From a virus: a stretch of 38,311 nt of DNA. Below the pieces are notes generated by a model, which ran no database searches, had not been told where the DNA came from, and saw only the letters and a program-made list of their open reading frames with translations. A program made the position numbers and the translations under genes. Below, in pieces: positions 18,401-23,597 of the stretch (positions are counted from its first letter, which is position 1; every line of letters starts with the position of its first letter). The stretch lies in the IMG/VR virus record IMGVR_UViG_3300040801_005322, positions 1-38,311 of that record. One strand, written 5' to 3'.

Positions 18401-20559
18401 AAGATATTAACCAATTCTTGATATAAATAACCACTGTATGCCAAAATACCACTAGTAAACGTGGTGATAAAAGACTGACCGCTTTCATACAAACTGTTCA
18501 GGGGACCGTATAAAGCGTTTGAGTGTGGAAGTAAACCAGCAATCCAGCTAAACACATTCAATACTGCATTGTAAACTGATTGAGCTGTCGAAGTGAGACC
18601 AGCAATAAAGGTAGTAAAAAAAGATTGACCAGAGCTAAAATTGTCCGTTGCAAAAGCTTGAGAAAAAGCAAAAAAAGATGAAATAGCCCCACTAACTTGT
18701 ACTGATAAGTTTTGAATAACTGAAGCTAACGATTTAATTGGAGCAATAAGCGTTGGCCAAATAGCAGTAAACCATCGAACAAAATCAATTAGTTTCTCAA
18801 CCATGAATTTTAAAGTGGGGGCTATATCAGTAAAAATAGTGATATATAATTCTTCTGTGGTAGAACGTAATGTCTTCAAAGAACCTAACAGGTTACCAGA
18901 CATTTTTTCTGCCATCTCGCTAGAAATTCCCCTAACTTGGCTCATTTTTTCTCCGACTTTTTCTAAATCAAAGCTTTCTGCCACCAAACTTTGTAAAGCC
19001 TCAGCCCCTTTTTTACCACTATCACCCACTAAAGAAAGATAAGTTGCAAAGGCTTGTTCTTTAGACATATCCTTTGTTATATCCCCAAGTGTAGTAATAA
19101 TTAAAGAAAAGTCTTGAATTTGACTAAAGGGCTTACCAACTTTTTGGCTAATTTGATCAAAAACAGCTTGAGCTTTTTTCCCAGGCATAATCATTTCCTC
19201 AATCATGCCAGTTAATAACTTGGCTGAATCAGAAGTGGATATACCTTGTTTTCCCAACACGGTAAACGCAGCAACTAATTCGTGAGAAGCATTACCTTGG
19301 GATAAAAAAGCTTTTCTTAAGGAGTCCCCAGTGGATATTTGATGGTTTAAAGCAATGTCATACTGATTAACAAAACTCTCTACCTTTTTTAATTCAGTTC
19401 CAGTTTCCCTCATCGCTAAAGCCAACATACGCCCTTCCCTTTGGGCAAGTCTGTTTTCTAAAGCAAACTTTTTGAAGTTGGTTGTGGAAATTGTAACTTT
19501 TTCATCAAGGACTGTAATTTCTTGGACCATTACTTTAGATTGATTGATCAACTCAATCATCCCTGGTAATGGCTCTACTCCAAAGATATTTTTTAGGTCT
19601 TTTATTTTTTTCCCAGCACTGACATTTGTAAAACTTTTATTAAAATCTTGGAAAATATCAGTAATATTTCTTATATTACCTTTTGCATCTAATATTTTTA
19701 TATTGTATTCTTCTAATGCTAATTTCGCCTTTGTTGTAGGGGCTACGAGCCGTAGCATTCCCCCCCTCAAGCTCGTTCCTGCTTGTGAACTTTTGATAGC
19801 TACATTGCTCAAGAGACTCAGTGCTGAGACTGTTGTAGTAACGGTTTGTCCCATAGTGGCCATCACAGGAGAAACGTATTTCAACCCCTCAGACAACTGG
19901 CTCACAGATGTGTTGGCAGAGCTCATTGCATGTCCAAACGCATCTCCTAATCTTGAAGCTTCCGAAGCATGTAAACGAAATGCAGATAACTGATCTGATA
20001 CAACATCAGCCATTTTACCTAAATCTTCACCAGCCGCCGCACTAAGAGACAATAGTCCACTGGTGGATTCTAAAATTTGATTAGTAGAAAAACCGGCGAG
20101 AGCTAAATACTCCATCGCTTTTCCTACCTCAAACCCTGAGTATTTCGTCGTACTGCCTAAGTAACGAGCAAAAGATGTTAATTTGGCTAGTTGTTCAGAC
20201 GTGGATTTAGAAATGACTCCCACTCTGGTCATTTGAGATTCAAACTCGGCCCCAATTGTCACAATACCCTTTAGTTTACTAAGAGGAGCTGCAAGAACTT
20301 GAATGGAATTTTTTAAATGAAAGGCATTCTCCCCAAACTTACGCATGACCAACAGTCCCTTATTAAAGGAATTTGTTAAAGCTTGAGGAATTTTTTTGAT
20401 TTGGTCAGTAAGCGCTTTAAACGGACGAGCTAATCTCTCGTTTTCTTTAGTTAACGCTTTTTGGAAAAGTTGAGTTCTTTGGGCTGCTTGATCAATACCA
20501 CGAATATAGTTTTTACTATCCGCGGTCAACTCAAATCTAACTACAGTATGAAGTGCCAT
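6409..20559 (-). CDS. Giant phage tail tape measure protein, 4716 aa
   Basis: Residues ~90-330 match the TP901 tape-measure core (GAEFESQMTRVGVISK, SGFEVGKAMEYLALAGFST, TGIGTSLRGG-like SSQAGTSLRGGMLRLVAP). Residues ~600-1200 hold many hydrophobic helices. A second hydrophobic block with LPFSDAREGPFSELTRSGQ (~2000) and a glycine-rich, lambda H-like segment (~2330-2480) follow. The last ~2300 residues are coiled coil and tandem repeats, ending with GTSYVPNDMSANVHKGE, the usual tape-measure C-terminal motif. The protein sets tail length, and the hydrophobic parts are thought to help DNA cross the host inner membrane. At about 0.15 nm per residue the tail would be ~700 nm. The mass is roughly 520 kDa. 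The start ATG at 20559 has no clear Shine-Dalgarno sequence. Composition varies inside the gene: 27% GC in 17521-17580 but 50% in 14881-14940. Confidence 0.95.
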   Translation of the reverse strand: MALHTVVRFELTADSKNYIRGIDQAAQRTQLFQKALTKENERLARPFKALTDQIKKIPQALTNSFNKGLLVMRKFGENAFHLKNSIQVLAAPLSKLKGIVTIGAEFESQMTRVGVISKSTSEQLAKLTSFARYLGSTTKYSGFEVGKAMEYLALAGFSTNQILESTSGLLSLSAAAGEDLGKMADVVSDQLSAFRLHASEASRLGDAFGHAMSSANTSVSQLSEGLKYVSPVMATMGQTVTTTVSALSLLSNVAIKSSQAGTSLRGGMLRLVAPTTKAKLALEEYNIKILDAKGNIRNITDIFQDFNKSFTNVSAGKKIKDLKNIFGVEPLPGMIELINQSKVMVQEITVLDEKVTISTTNFKKFALENRLAQREGRMLALAMRETGTELKKVESFVNQYDIALNHQISTGDSLRKAFLSQGNASHELVAAFTVLGKQGISTSDSAKLLTGMIEEMIMPGKKAQAVFDQISQKVGKPFSQIQDFSLIITTLGDITKDMSKEQAFATYLSLVGDSGKKGAEALQSLVAESFDLEKVGEKMSQVRGISSEMAEKMSGNLLGSLKTLRSTTEELYITIFTDIAPTLKFMVEKLIDFVRWFTAIWPTLIAPIKSLASVIQNLSVQVSGAISSFFAFSQAFATDNFSSGQSFFTTFIAGLTSTAQSVYNAVLNVFSWIAGLLPHSNALYGPLNSLYESGQSFITTFTSGILAYSGYLYQELVNIFAQLATLITPDMIFGGLIVGLASLSIALIPIAQQAAQSFISVFNGIAKSVKFLFSSFKFLIDLSNLFANLAVVASNLSIVLVELILNLMRFAKSFSLLGIAAVFIYQFHTELVDMTSSLMALDFDAFGISFNQILDKLHGYWINTWVSAKEIFKNTFLGSIMTYIESFFLMLNEQWNLLPVNLQNILKSIGIALASIFAVLSRLPTHQIVAIVSDLGKAFASMSLFGKGILLMIGLTGKFFILSAQYPTQIQTGFNFIKDSIFYLINSIRGLLTSSQDYVNRVSDKISVLNLFLKATILYLMPIGRLYRVGFSLIGMFDILTLKVNISNKRIETLVFTIASFASGLMLAVAGGSPLIALITGLVTTVIVFRKEIEFAFTSAFNYWKEAPMWAKVALGGLVALTVGLIALKAGLISIPTLIIGAISGGITALGSLREQIFSFFREVFNSLENFFQSFLGGFFDGITYYIGLAMVGLGVTISALLIGVLAKSFTSVNLEKLAQKCVKNPMTACFVPNANLLKKQWANNKKTIEQGMSSLAPQGINCSGIGNCSSDLKKIESSFKRLDNQLNLLNRTLGHQEKNITAQSQRLDSFTDKLRNSTNQTRTGLEQQSKTVNQELQKMRGYLERANNQTRISWVGMFKATTSSIHGFFNNLWSGMVKGSQKAAQQIKKFIADVRFYGSDPDRKLNATHSSIINRAKQLATERGIPIYNEGPGRNRGLQSEQFKQLKQEAKKQAQQTRNIVHSIVANVLDAFAKLGTGATNTFRQASQSAAQVWQQMHSRSITVLQSLRQKVSEYRQAMARTGQQLSQRLSSQPATDGINTTNLNNATSRALREQEELMRRFGQTTQTTSQQASTAFNNIGQRASFSAGMIGKIGLAMTAVTGVTMLFSSSANAASLEIENLGNATENTSLKYRLFNEETGYFKDELNLFNQALAFLSENMTTVTTVAFVVLGTGLLDLTTLFSILSKTVAIAGAAFIGWEIGKFLYQFEAVQEVAITVVGSLVEFGEEIGEVYEKVSAIDFSLLGESLTNSIMNVFSEGLPQIRSSLNDFWSGLGDVFVFPADAFNGLREALGTAIGEAIGAISQGRFAEAGAIMVNGLIEGIQNIGSSLTKAVNGLLKMAVSAILPDSWAAAANRLIDTLVAALIGGSGAIVDAMQVGIRAAGSYISSVSWSGLGLDLLKGLISVFTGEPIIAVIKGMMNGANAYLAGLNWNTHGKSLLQTLAMGINAAVGLLIAAAKGAIQGVINYFSSLDLSESGRKMIATIGHGIADAGRALKQQALNVFNDVRQLLPFSDAREGPFSELTRSGQQVVLTMAKGVKKGQPVLKKSMEDAFNQAAETIKSLEKESATIGISSEHLKLYELRQKGVNKATLEYIGTLQSQVNLQQALFDATKKVGESLLSTEQLETNKLLVQGITLERAKEIRMLHAVADANKFLASTQEELNNIGRTPEQIKLIQLAEQGVSEELLEQIRIQQIGIAVAEKKKDLSQQIAYVKLTAYEKELEALRHKGANEEQINEVIALRTELERKKNETILRNADKELAFLKLSKAQQNEFNILKKFGYEYATQAQKEELLQKNQLIKVQKQQNKLWEDTTNTAGNYFEKILEGTLSAKDAFTSFTKDIRSQWAKTLSDMAKEQLTNLDFGKMFGSIGNMFSGKGGGGITSSLGGLFSSGSGGITSLLGSFFGGQGGSGDLLGGLTSSLGNMIPSVEGLTGALGGLGGSAGLGALSAGMSLLSGDTAGAVQGIASLVGSITPLGPLGGMLASTFVSMAGIGAKWVRESEWVVTSIRGMTAEFKKGFRETKKGFFGGGSRVGYEELNAEALEKLNSAWSKTLDMINQVGEALGVANDGLSKQMLGFQWYISAMEEKSKEWMQEQERIMNVSAIKYYFENMSIEGIDDEASKMLATRFQGVFEQVLTGTFSKAARQETWDGVLTKFVTQNAYAQGLPTEVANKLSERLQSFVDASAEQIKDMPLEQLEGVLNQEIGQAFTDIAVSIPPSITGELAQVLTQRVSEAVKFAAGDLQSSSFAVTQDKTFFNTLREMVREFEGSEDELVKLVSSLTKLKDTTHEATLSTDILTKDFITAAGGIEKASESIDFFGKNFVSEAEKQSYKLNDSLVGVGKIFTQLTGKIPKTREEFANLTRSMTQTGPAGSTLARSLLENAPAFDQYYKIIEKFTQSTSQTFQTLNQEVGQTFAQLGLTVPSTRAEFANLITGLDVTTESGQKLMMALTEVAPAVNSLFTALESVFSIDAKMLGQNLMDAIFSATSAEEAGLMMANRFAEEFHKQMIGTVMNSVSQMIFDGVVSPFLTSSAQTAMNITQAGTVSATMMTEGSIASATNVVQGGTVAGTNIGTGGEIASNSLVIGATTTAEALSDLVQRISDKMELMVQVFNQMKEQGTMDRIKEAMMDIGGIAFETVQNTPAAQFQKSLTQPVIETKIADSALASTDVVPSVKALVPTVQNVAEAADNMTESMNQVVSPVNQVTQSVEKTIPPLETSMEATYEVNSARQQFIQTQQEEIANLAEQAKQREAFNADIARQITEFNLGGLDLELFKLQQELENTKQAAIESHVGVAGLAKVEELYNLRRQKMIDDFNAEELTKLREFNTEIQTQIDEISLSGLDLELYQLQKEFDNTKQRAIEAGAGLSQVEELFGIKRQQIIKQYHEEEKQALVDFQQAVAQLNSGLDETQYTLSQLAKQYPLIADYIQESGVSYEGLVAKISQLNNEQLSELANLFGVNIEKFTTDMQQGLTLLSEKTEAERARYNEEKQIIGEFRIEINKLNSGLSDSQYALNQLVAKYPDITQAVNKMGLSYEDIIAGMSQMTDEKMREMANVRGIEINEFVTDIKSAIGLLGELAEQEKAHKQAMLGLQTHATESVLKLNTTLSDSELALSELTKKYPALNEALKQAGGNYEAVIKQISSLDEGRMRTIAKDSHVSIDTFVDDATKTIDLLSSLAEEQANKQLELAEQDKAQKEAVIGVQTHVTNSISKLNTSLSDTGFELSKFTDKYSVLDDALKKSGNNYEKVINQIGQLDQKQIQTIAKSANVSVDTVIDDATHIVDLLGSLMSEEKEVKQQQLEQTKAIREQAIGFTKEMDKFASPLSEAEYQIQSLTDDFPGLVNELKGLGSTSTSIAAKMSQMKPDKLISLSEQFGLSMDDLKTYSTSYINSLGTIESEKREQLKASQQAAKEAAEKTAQIAKENADKMAEIAREREESIKNSIDGLFDSFEKLQSGLESTREKLIEAIYSFETPGQTANRRLTDINSLQQTINVIPDINSPDSLQTVIDNINQLQPLLVEESKYQIDLINQRKDAAKQAFDGEKTRITELHKSIESVNQSIESDVFNIDKTLGKTMSATEQLTVLTDKFYQTTDWHAQIEMAEQLKQTVNSALEETITRIEADQKTQIEALKTDNEARIEQIKKLGDARVENLKTEQQTIKNLRAEITKVQDSINSFSSTLRSDMAKLAKDMNLPGTSVNEQLAEMRSLFSDNSLVASEDNINKLTQYKDLILSHLDEQISRENERFDVVKKNQQEQIEFQKNTLEFAKELSKWGDNLKLSDLSTYTNKERLDEARLQYETALKAAPYDKEAQANLTKFADTYLSEAQKWGMGYQDTFDTVQQQIAGLAVKVSEQSQRNLNSIPLDQTLTANNVNGIRALQEQAMAELKRVDVILNQIGSQVDERLAAPEATPLPDDQFDRLLAQQQAETERLVAEQNARMQVEETRIQQLVNLQISAARELAGQNLLELKGSLLAIDGKLQTGLEQEFNDTEFAKQITAIENETVNQLQILADKTTSLENSLTASLIYNVDNLALTIGENLRNEVGVKLSELIGATHNVASIMGNIRPQIVVNTIKISNDKPDEDNEEKNNDTLSSASYDIGTSYVPNDMSANVHKGEIIIARPAADILRQYGIEVKTANKRKDDQINNEKLDKIVELLAKLLEILTTQTQQDQKQRQEIQQLMVEMSEEIPRPIVNQLTKNLQKRK
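8800..10350 (-). repeat. Five tandem ~100-110 residue repeats in the tape measure
   Basis: Residues ~3403-3920 contain five diverged copies of one unit, read on the minus strand from 10350 down to 8800. Each has LNxxLSDxxxxLxxLxxKYP near the start, then SYExxIxxxSQLxxxxMxxxA and a final FVxDxxxxIxLLxxL followed by a charged coiled-coil linker. Examples are LNSGLDETQYTLSQLAKQYP (copy 1), LNSGLSDSQYALNQLVAKYP (copy 2) and LNTTLSDSELALSELTKKYP (copy 3). Copies 3 and 4 are the most alike. Copy 5 is the most diverged. Confidence 0.85.
10365..10795 (-). repeat. Two-copy ~75-residue repeat in the tape measure
   Basis: Two adjacent units share FNxxIxxQIxEfxLxGLDLELxxLQ, then NTKQxAIE and LxxVEELxxxxRQxxI: compare GGLDLELFKLQQELENTKQ with SGLDLELYQLQKEFDNTKQ. 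They directly precede the five-copy repeat array in the protein, so this part of the tape measure was lengthened by at least two separate duplications. Confidence 0.75.
11640..12040 (-). repeat. Two-copy P-x-TR-x-EFANL repeat in the tape measure
   Basis: Residues ~2840-2973 contain two similar units: GKIPKTREEFANLTRSM followed by AGSTLARSLLENAPAF, and LTVPSTRAEFANLITGL followed by SGQKLMMALTEVAPAV. Each is preceded by a G-x-x-F-x-Q-L segment. The P-T-R-x-E-F spacing recurs in other long tape measures as I remember them. Confidence 0.65.
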
Positions 20560-20577
20560 TGCAAACTAGCTGATTTT

Positions 20578-20607
20578 ATTATATAATTTCAGTCTCGCTT
20601 GCGGCAA
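20578..20607 (-). promoter_or_regulatory. Possible promoter for the tape measure gene
   Basis: On the minus strand TTGCCG (20607-20602) and a perfect TATAAT (20583-20578) are 18 bases apart, with the ATG at 20559 only about 19 bases downstream of the -10 box. This would allow the 14-kb tape measure gene its own transcription. The -35 box matches 4 of 6 and overlaps an inverted repeat, so a regulator could act here. AT-rich DNA gives many chance matches. Confidence 0.35.
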
Positions 20608-20664
20608 CGAGCGAGGTTAGGTTTCATAGGCAGTTTAGGAAATAACTGCCTTGATTGAGACCTA
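20594..20664. repeat. Two inverted repeats between chaperone extension and tape measure
   Basis: CTCGCT (20594-20599) pairs with AGCGAG (20610-20615). Next to it AGGCAGTT (20628-20635) pairs with AACTGCCT (20644-20651), and this stem is extended by TTAGGTTTC (20617-20625) against GAGACCTAA (20656-20664), 8 of 9 matching. No T-run follows, so these are RNA structures or operators rather than simple terminators. Confidence 0.5.
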
Positions 20665-20697
20665 ATAATTGGAAGGAATAATGATTATGCGAATTGA

Positions 20698-21129
20698 TCA
20701 TTTTTTTTGTGAAGAAAATTTTTTATTTAACAATCGAATTGCTTCACTTTCGATTACTTCTATTCTTTCAAACAAATCTAATGAAACTTTTTTATTGGAT
20801 GCATCCTCCCATAATTTGATTTTTGCTAAAACAGTTGGCCAATCAAGAGAAATAAAAGTGCCACCTAATGGCTCACGATTTAAAATATGTCCAATTAACC
20901 TCCAAAGTTCAAACGCTTCTTCATTCTGTTCTAAAATAATAAAAACTTCGCCATCTTCATGATTAGATTGATTAGTAAAACTTTTTACTAATTGTTCTAT
21001 AACATTTTCTGGATAAATTTTAGCTTTTTCTAAAGATTCCCTATACTCTTGAACAGTTTGAGTGTTTTTAGGTGTTGATGAATTTTGTTGGACCCAAAAA
21101 CTAGCTATCTCTTTGAGGTTTTTATCCTC
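20698..21129 (-). CDS. In-frame, start-less extension of the tail-assembly chaperone (143 codons; G-T-like)
   Basis: Immediately after the TGA at 21132-21130 the same frame stays open for 143 codons to TGA at 20700-20698. There is no ATG, GTG or TTG until LDLF near its end, so independent initiation is unlikely. The sequence is protein-like: EIASFWVQQNSS at the start, then EDGEVFIILEQNEEAFELW and PLGGTFISLDWPTVLAKIKL. The last part has the layout of the small tail proteins found between tube and tape measure (an aromatic segment, then GG-x-x-x-S/G-L-D-Y/W). In lambda the matching T segment (~140 residues) is joined to G by a -1 frameshift. Here both segments share one frame, so UGA readthrough would give a 313-residue product. 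A rare ATT/ATA start is the main alternative. Confidence 0.7.
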   Translation of the reverse strand, partial: EDKNLKEIASFWVQQNSSTPKNTQTVQEYRESLEKAKIYPENVIEQLVKSFTNQSNHEDGEVFIILEQNEEAFELWRLIGHILNREPLGGTFISLDWPTVLAKIKLWEDASNKKVSLDLFERIEVIESEAIRLLNKKFSSQKK

Positions 21130-21639
21130 TCATTTTCTTCTTTTATTTTTCTTTTGGCTGGGGTCTACGATGCGCCCAAGCATGGTAAATAAACCCGAAA
21201 CATGTTCATTGACACTTAAAAGATAATCCATAGATAAAACTGGATCTCTAACAATAGTTACAGTTCCATTATCAATGTCTTCTTGTTTAATCGTGGACTT
21301 AGATTCTTTAATTATTTTTTCATCTGTCATTTCAGGGTGAACATATACCACTATTTGCTTTTCACCTGTTTCAGTGGTTAATATATCCTTTATTCCATCG
21401 CCAGGTGCAAATCCTTGAACATGTTCTTTGATAAAGAAATCTAAATCTTCGTTTCTTCTAGCCAAAGTCGAACCATCATCTGATACTGCATCTAACATAT
21501 TTGTCCATCTTTCTCTATCAGGTTGTCGGACATTTACCATAAAATTAACTATACGATTTGGTTTGTTCAAACCACCATTAAATTCAGATTCTACTAATTC
21601 TGGTAAATAACCTTCGTTTCTATCAACTGTTGCTAACAT
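21130..21639 (-). CDS. Tail assembly chaperone (lambda G-like position), 169 aa
   Basis: This gene sits between the tail tube gene and the tape measure, the conserved place of tail-assembly chaperones, which bind the tape measure and recruit tube subunits. It is 169 residues long, begins with ATG at 21639 after a purine-rich GGAAG, and contains RQPDRERWTNMLDAVSDDG and MDYLLSVNEHVSGLFTMLG. It ends with a lysine-rich tail (SQKKNKRRK) just before TGA. The TGA is followed by GAGG, seven bases and CCTC, a short stem that might pause ribosomes. No classical X-XXY-YYZ slippery heptamer is in register in the A-rich end. Identification rests on position, size and the downstream extension more than on motifs. 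Confidence 0.7.
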   Translation of the reverse strand: MLATVDRNEGYLPELVESEFNGGLNKPNRIVNFMVNVRQPDRERWTNMLDAVSDDGSTLARRNEDLDFFIKEHVQGFAPGDGIKDILTTETGEKQIVVYVHPEMTDEKIIKESKSTIKQEDIDNGTVTIVRDPVLSMDYLLSVNEHVSGLFTMLGRIVDPSQKKNKRRK

Positions 21640-21660
21640 TTTTATGCTTCCAAATTAACT

Positions 21661-23175
21661 TTAAAAAAAAGAAATGACCATTTCAGAGTCAAACGTAGTT
21701 GTTGAAGTACCTTTAGCTGCTAAAGTCATACTGACTGTTTTAACCCCTGCTTCATCACCCGAATCATCAGGATCATCAGAAATTTGTCCATAAGGGACAT
21801 CAAACCTAATCATTTTTCCTATTTCATTACCTATTTGTAGGGTAAAGGGGAGGAAAGTACCGTTTTTCCAGTAAGGCCATACATCCCATTCTTCAATGCG
21901 TTTTTTGACCAAACTTAAACTAACTGTGGTGTCTCTCTTATCTGTTTTTATCAGAAAGGCTGTAATACCACCGTTCATAGCTGGAATCGGTTCAACCGAG
22001 TGTCCTAGTTTAAATTCGGCTTTAAAAATTGTTGTATCTAACAAGTTTGGAAGCAAATCACCTAATGTACCCAACTTGAATTGAGCACTCTCACAATCTA
22101 ATGGTTGCTGAGTAGCATCAAAATCAGCAAAAATAAGGGGTTGAGAAAACGGTAATTCAAGCATCATTCCTTTGAATTCAAAATTGAAAACTACATTGCT
22201 AGTTTTCTCGGTTGAAACGGTAACGGTTCCTCTACAACCAGCTGCTCTTTTAGCCTCTCCATCCTCATTACTTAAAATAGTTAATGAATCATGTGTATCC
22301 CATGCGGATGAAGGAAAAAAAACCTTTCCAAAGTCGTTCACATCGGGACCATAGGTCGCTTTAACGGTTATTTTATCGCCTATACTCCAATCTGTTGAAC
22401 CATCCAGATTAATTTGAAAACTAATATGGGAAGTATTGTAAGAAACCCCCGATGTTGCATCCGCAAGTTGGGTGCTATCGGGTGCTATAACTTGCCAAGT
22501 TTCAGCATCCGGTGTATTATCGGTAACTGTGAGTTCATAATTACCTGGAATGGCATCAACACCAAATGAAATACCTGAAATAGTATCATCACCAGTGTTA
22601 GTAGGCTCAAAGGTAATAATTGCGGATAAAGTATCTCCACCGGTTGCGCTGGCAATATAACCCACTGCACCACTTTTTACCCCAGTAATCGCATTACCAT
22701 CAGAATAGGTTGCAGTATTATGCTTACGACAACTTAACCGTAATTTGTTATCAATAACATCAATACCATAAACCTTACCAATTTCTAATTCAGAAACGGT
22801 TTGCAACAATTCACCTGGTAAAAATGTGCCAGTCACATTTTCCAATGTAATGGTTAAGCGGTCATATTTAACCATTCCACAAGCTTGAAGCAAAACAAAA
22901 ACATCAGGCTCTATAAAATTCCCTAATTCATCAACGCCTTTAGGAATATAATGTGGTTTAATGGTAATATCATATTTGCCATTAACTTTTTTTCCACTTA
23001 ATATTTGAGTGGCTGTTGGCAACATTGGGTTATACTCAATTGAGTCAGCAGATGGTTTCATACTTACTTCTTCAGCAATAATCACCTGATATACACTAGA
23101 TGGAATCTCCCCATAATTTGTTTCTTTAGCCATCACCACTTGAGTTCTATGGTGATTTACAAAATTTTCATTCAT
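21661..23175 (-). CDS. Major tail tube protein, 504 aa, with an inserted beta domain
   Basis: The opening (MAKETNYGEIPSS from residue 15, then PLLPTATQIL-like MLPTATQILSGKK) and the C-terminal half (GTVTVSTEKTSNVVFNFEF, FKLGTLGDLLPNLLDTTIFK, GKMIRFDVPYGQ) fit siphophage tail tube proteins, which stack as rings around the tape measure. It is long for the family. Residues ~165-270 (GVDAIPGNYELTVTD, ADATSGVSYNTSHISFQINL, DWSIGDKITVKATYG) look like an inserted beta-sandwich that would face outward. The start at 23175 lies 2 bases after the preceding stop. The next gene downstream is the chaperone, as expected. Confidence 0.8.
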   Translation of the reverse strand: MNENFVNHHRTQVVMAKETNYGEIPSSVYQVIIAEEVSMKPSADSIEYNPMLPTATQILSGKKVNGKYDITIKPHYIPKGVDELGNFIEPDVFVLLQACGMVKYDRLTITLENVTGTFLPGELLQTVSELEIGKVYGIDVIDNKLRLSCRKHNTATYSDGNAITGVKSGAVGYIASATGGDTLSAIITFEPTNTGDDTISGISFGVDAIPGNYELTVTDNTPDAETWQVIAPDSTQLADATSGVSYNTSHISFQINLDGSTDWSIGDKITVKATYGPDVNDFGKVFFPSSAWDTHDSLTILSNEDGEAKRAAGCRGTVTVSTEKTSNVVFNFEFKGMMLELPFSQPLIFADFDATQQPLDCESAQFKLGTLGDLLPNLLDTTIFKAEFKLGHSVEPIPAMNGGITAFLIKTDKRDTTVSLSLVKKRIEEWDVWPYWKNGTFLPFTLQIGNEIGKMIRFDVPYGQISDDPDDSGDEAGVKTVSMTLAAKGTSTTTFDSEMVISFF

Positions 23176-23177
23176 AA

Positions 23178-23597
23178 TTAACTAGTCATATTTTTGTAAC
23201 ACGAGAAAACGCTTGTCCACAACAAACGTTCATTAACTTCAATTAATTCACCACCTTGGTATTCCATGCCAGAATAGGCTAATGTAGGCCGCCATCCTAA
23301 TAATTTTTTCTTAACTTTTTCTTTTAAAGTAATAACTAATTCCATTGAATCATCACCGCTGATTTGTCGTTTATTGTCAACAATAATATAGATTGCATAA
23401 TGTTCAGTCACATTTTGCAATACTTTATTCATTCCTTTATTAGGATTAGCCTCATCCCTCATTAAAAGCACATAAGCAGAAGGAGTTCTAACTGCTGATT
23501 TTTTAACCGCTTCATGGTCAACTGCTCCACCGACCGTCTGGAAATCTTCAATTAACTTTAATTGAGTAACAATTTCATGTCTTGTTGAAATACTCAT
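23178..23597 (-). CDS. Tail terminator / Mu gp37-like protein, 139 aa
   Basis: Size, position between the morphogenesis protein and the tube gene, and the pattern SAYVLLMRDEA, HYAIYIIVDN, LLGWRPTLAYSGMEYQGG and LLWTSVFSCY fit the small alpha/beta proteins of Mu-like phages that cap the tail tube and end its polymerisation. The final aromatic strand with W-x-x-x-F is characteristic. The start overlaps the preceding gene by the 4 bases ATGA (23594-23597), indicating coupled translation. Confidence 0.7.
   Translation of the reverse strand: MSISTRHEIVTQLKLIEDFQTVGGAVDHEAVKKSAVRTPSAYVLLMRDEANPNKGMNKVLQNVTEHYAIYIIVDNKRQISGDDSMELVITLKEKVKKKLLGWRPTLAYSGMEYQGGELIEVNERLLWTSVFSCYKNMTS

Noticed and set aside
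20669-20962. 97-codon plus-strand frame upstream of the tape measure
   Set aside because: The minus strand carries the chaperone extension here with coherent coding sequence; the plus frame is serine/asparagine-rich shadow.
21105-21132. Selenocysteine insertion at the chaperone TGA
   Set aside because: Only a 4-bp stem follows; a bacterial SECIS-like hairpin at the right distance is not apparent, and nothing suggests a redox role.
20698-21132. TGA read as tryptophan (alternative genetic code)
   Set aside because: Other genes in the window end at TGA in operon-consistent places (for example 2153-2155 and 24215-24217), and tryptophan is written TGG throughout.
21100-21160. Classical -1 programmed frameshift as in lambda G-T
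   Set aside because: The downstream open frame is in the same register as the upstream gene, so a single slip would leave it. No in-register X-XXY-YYZ heptamer was found.
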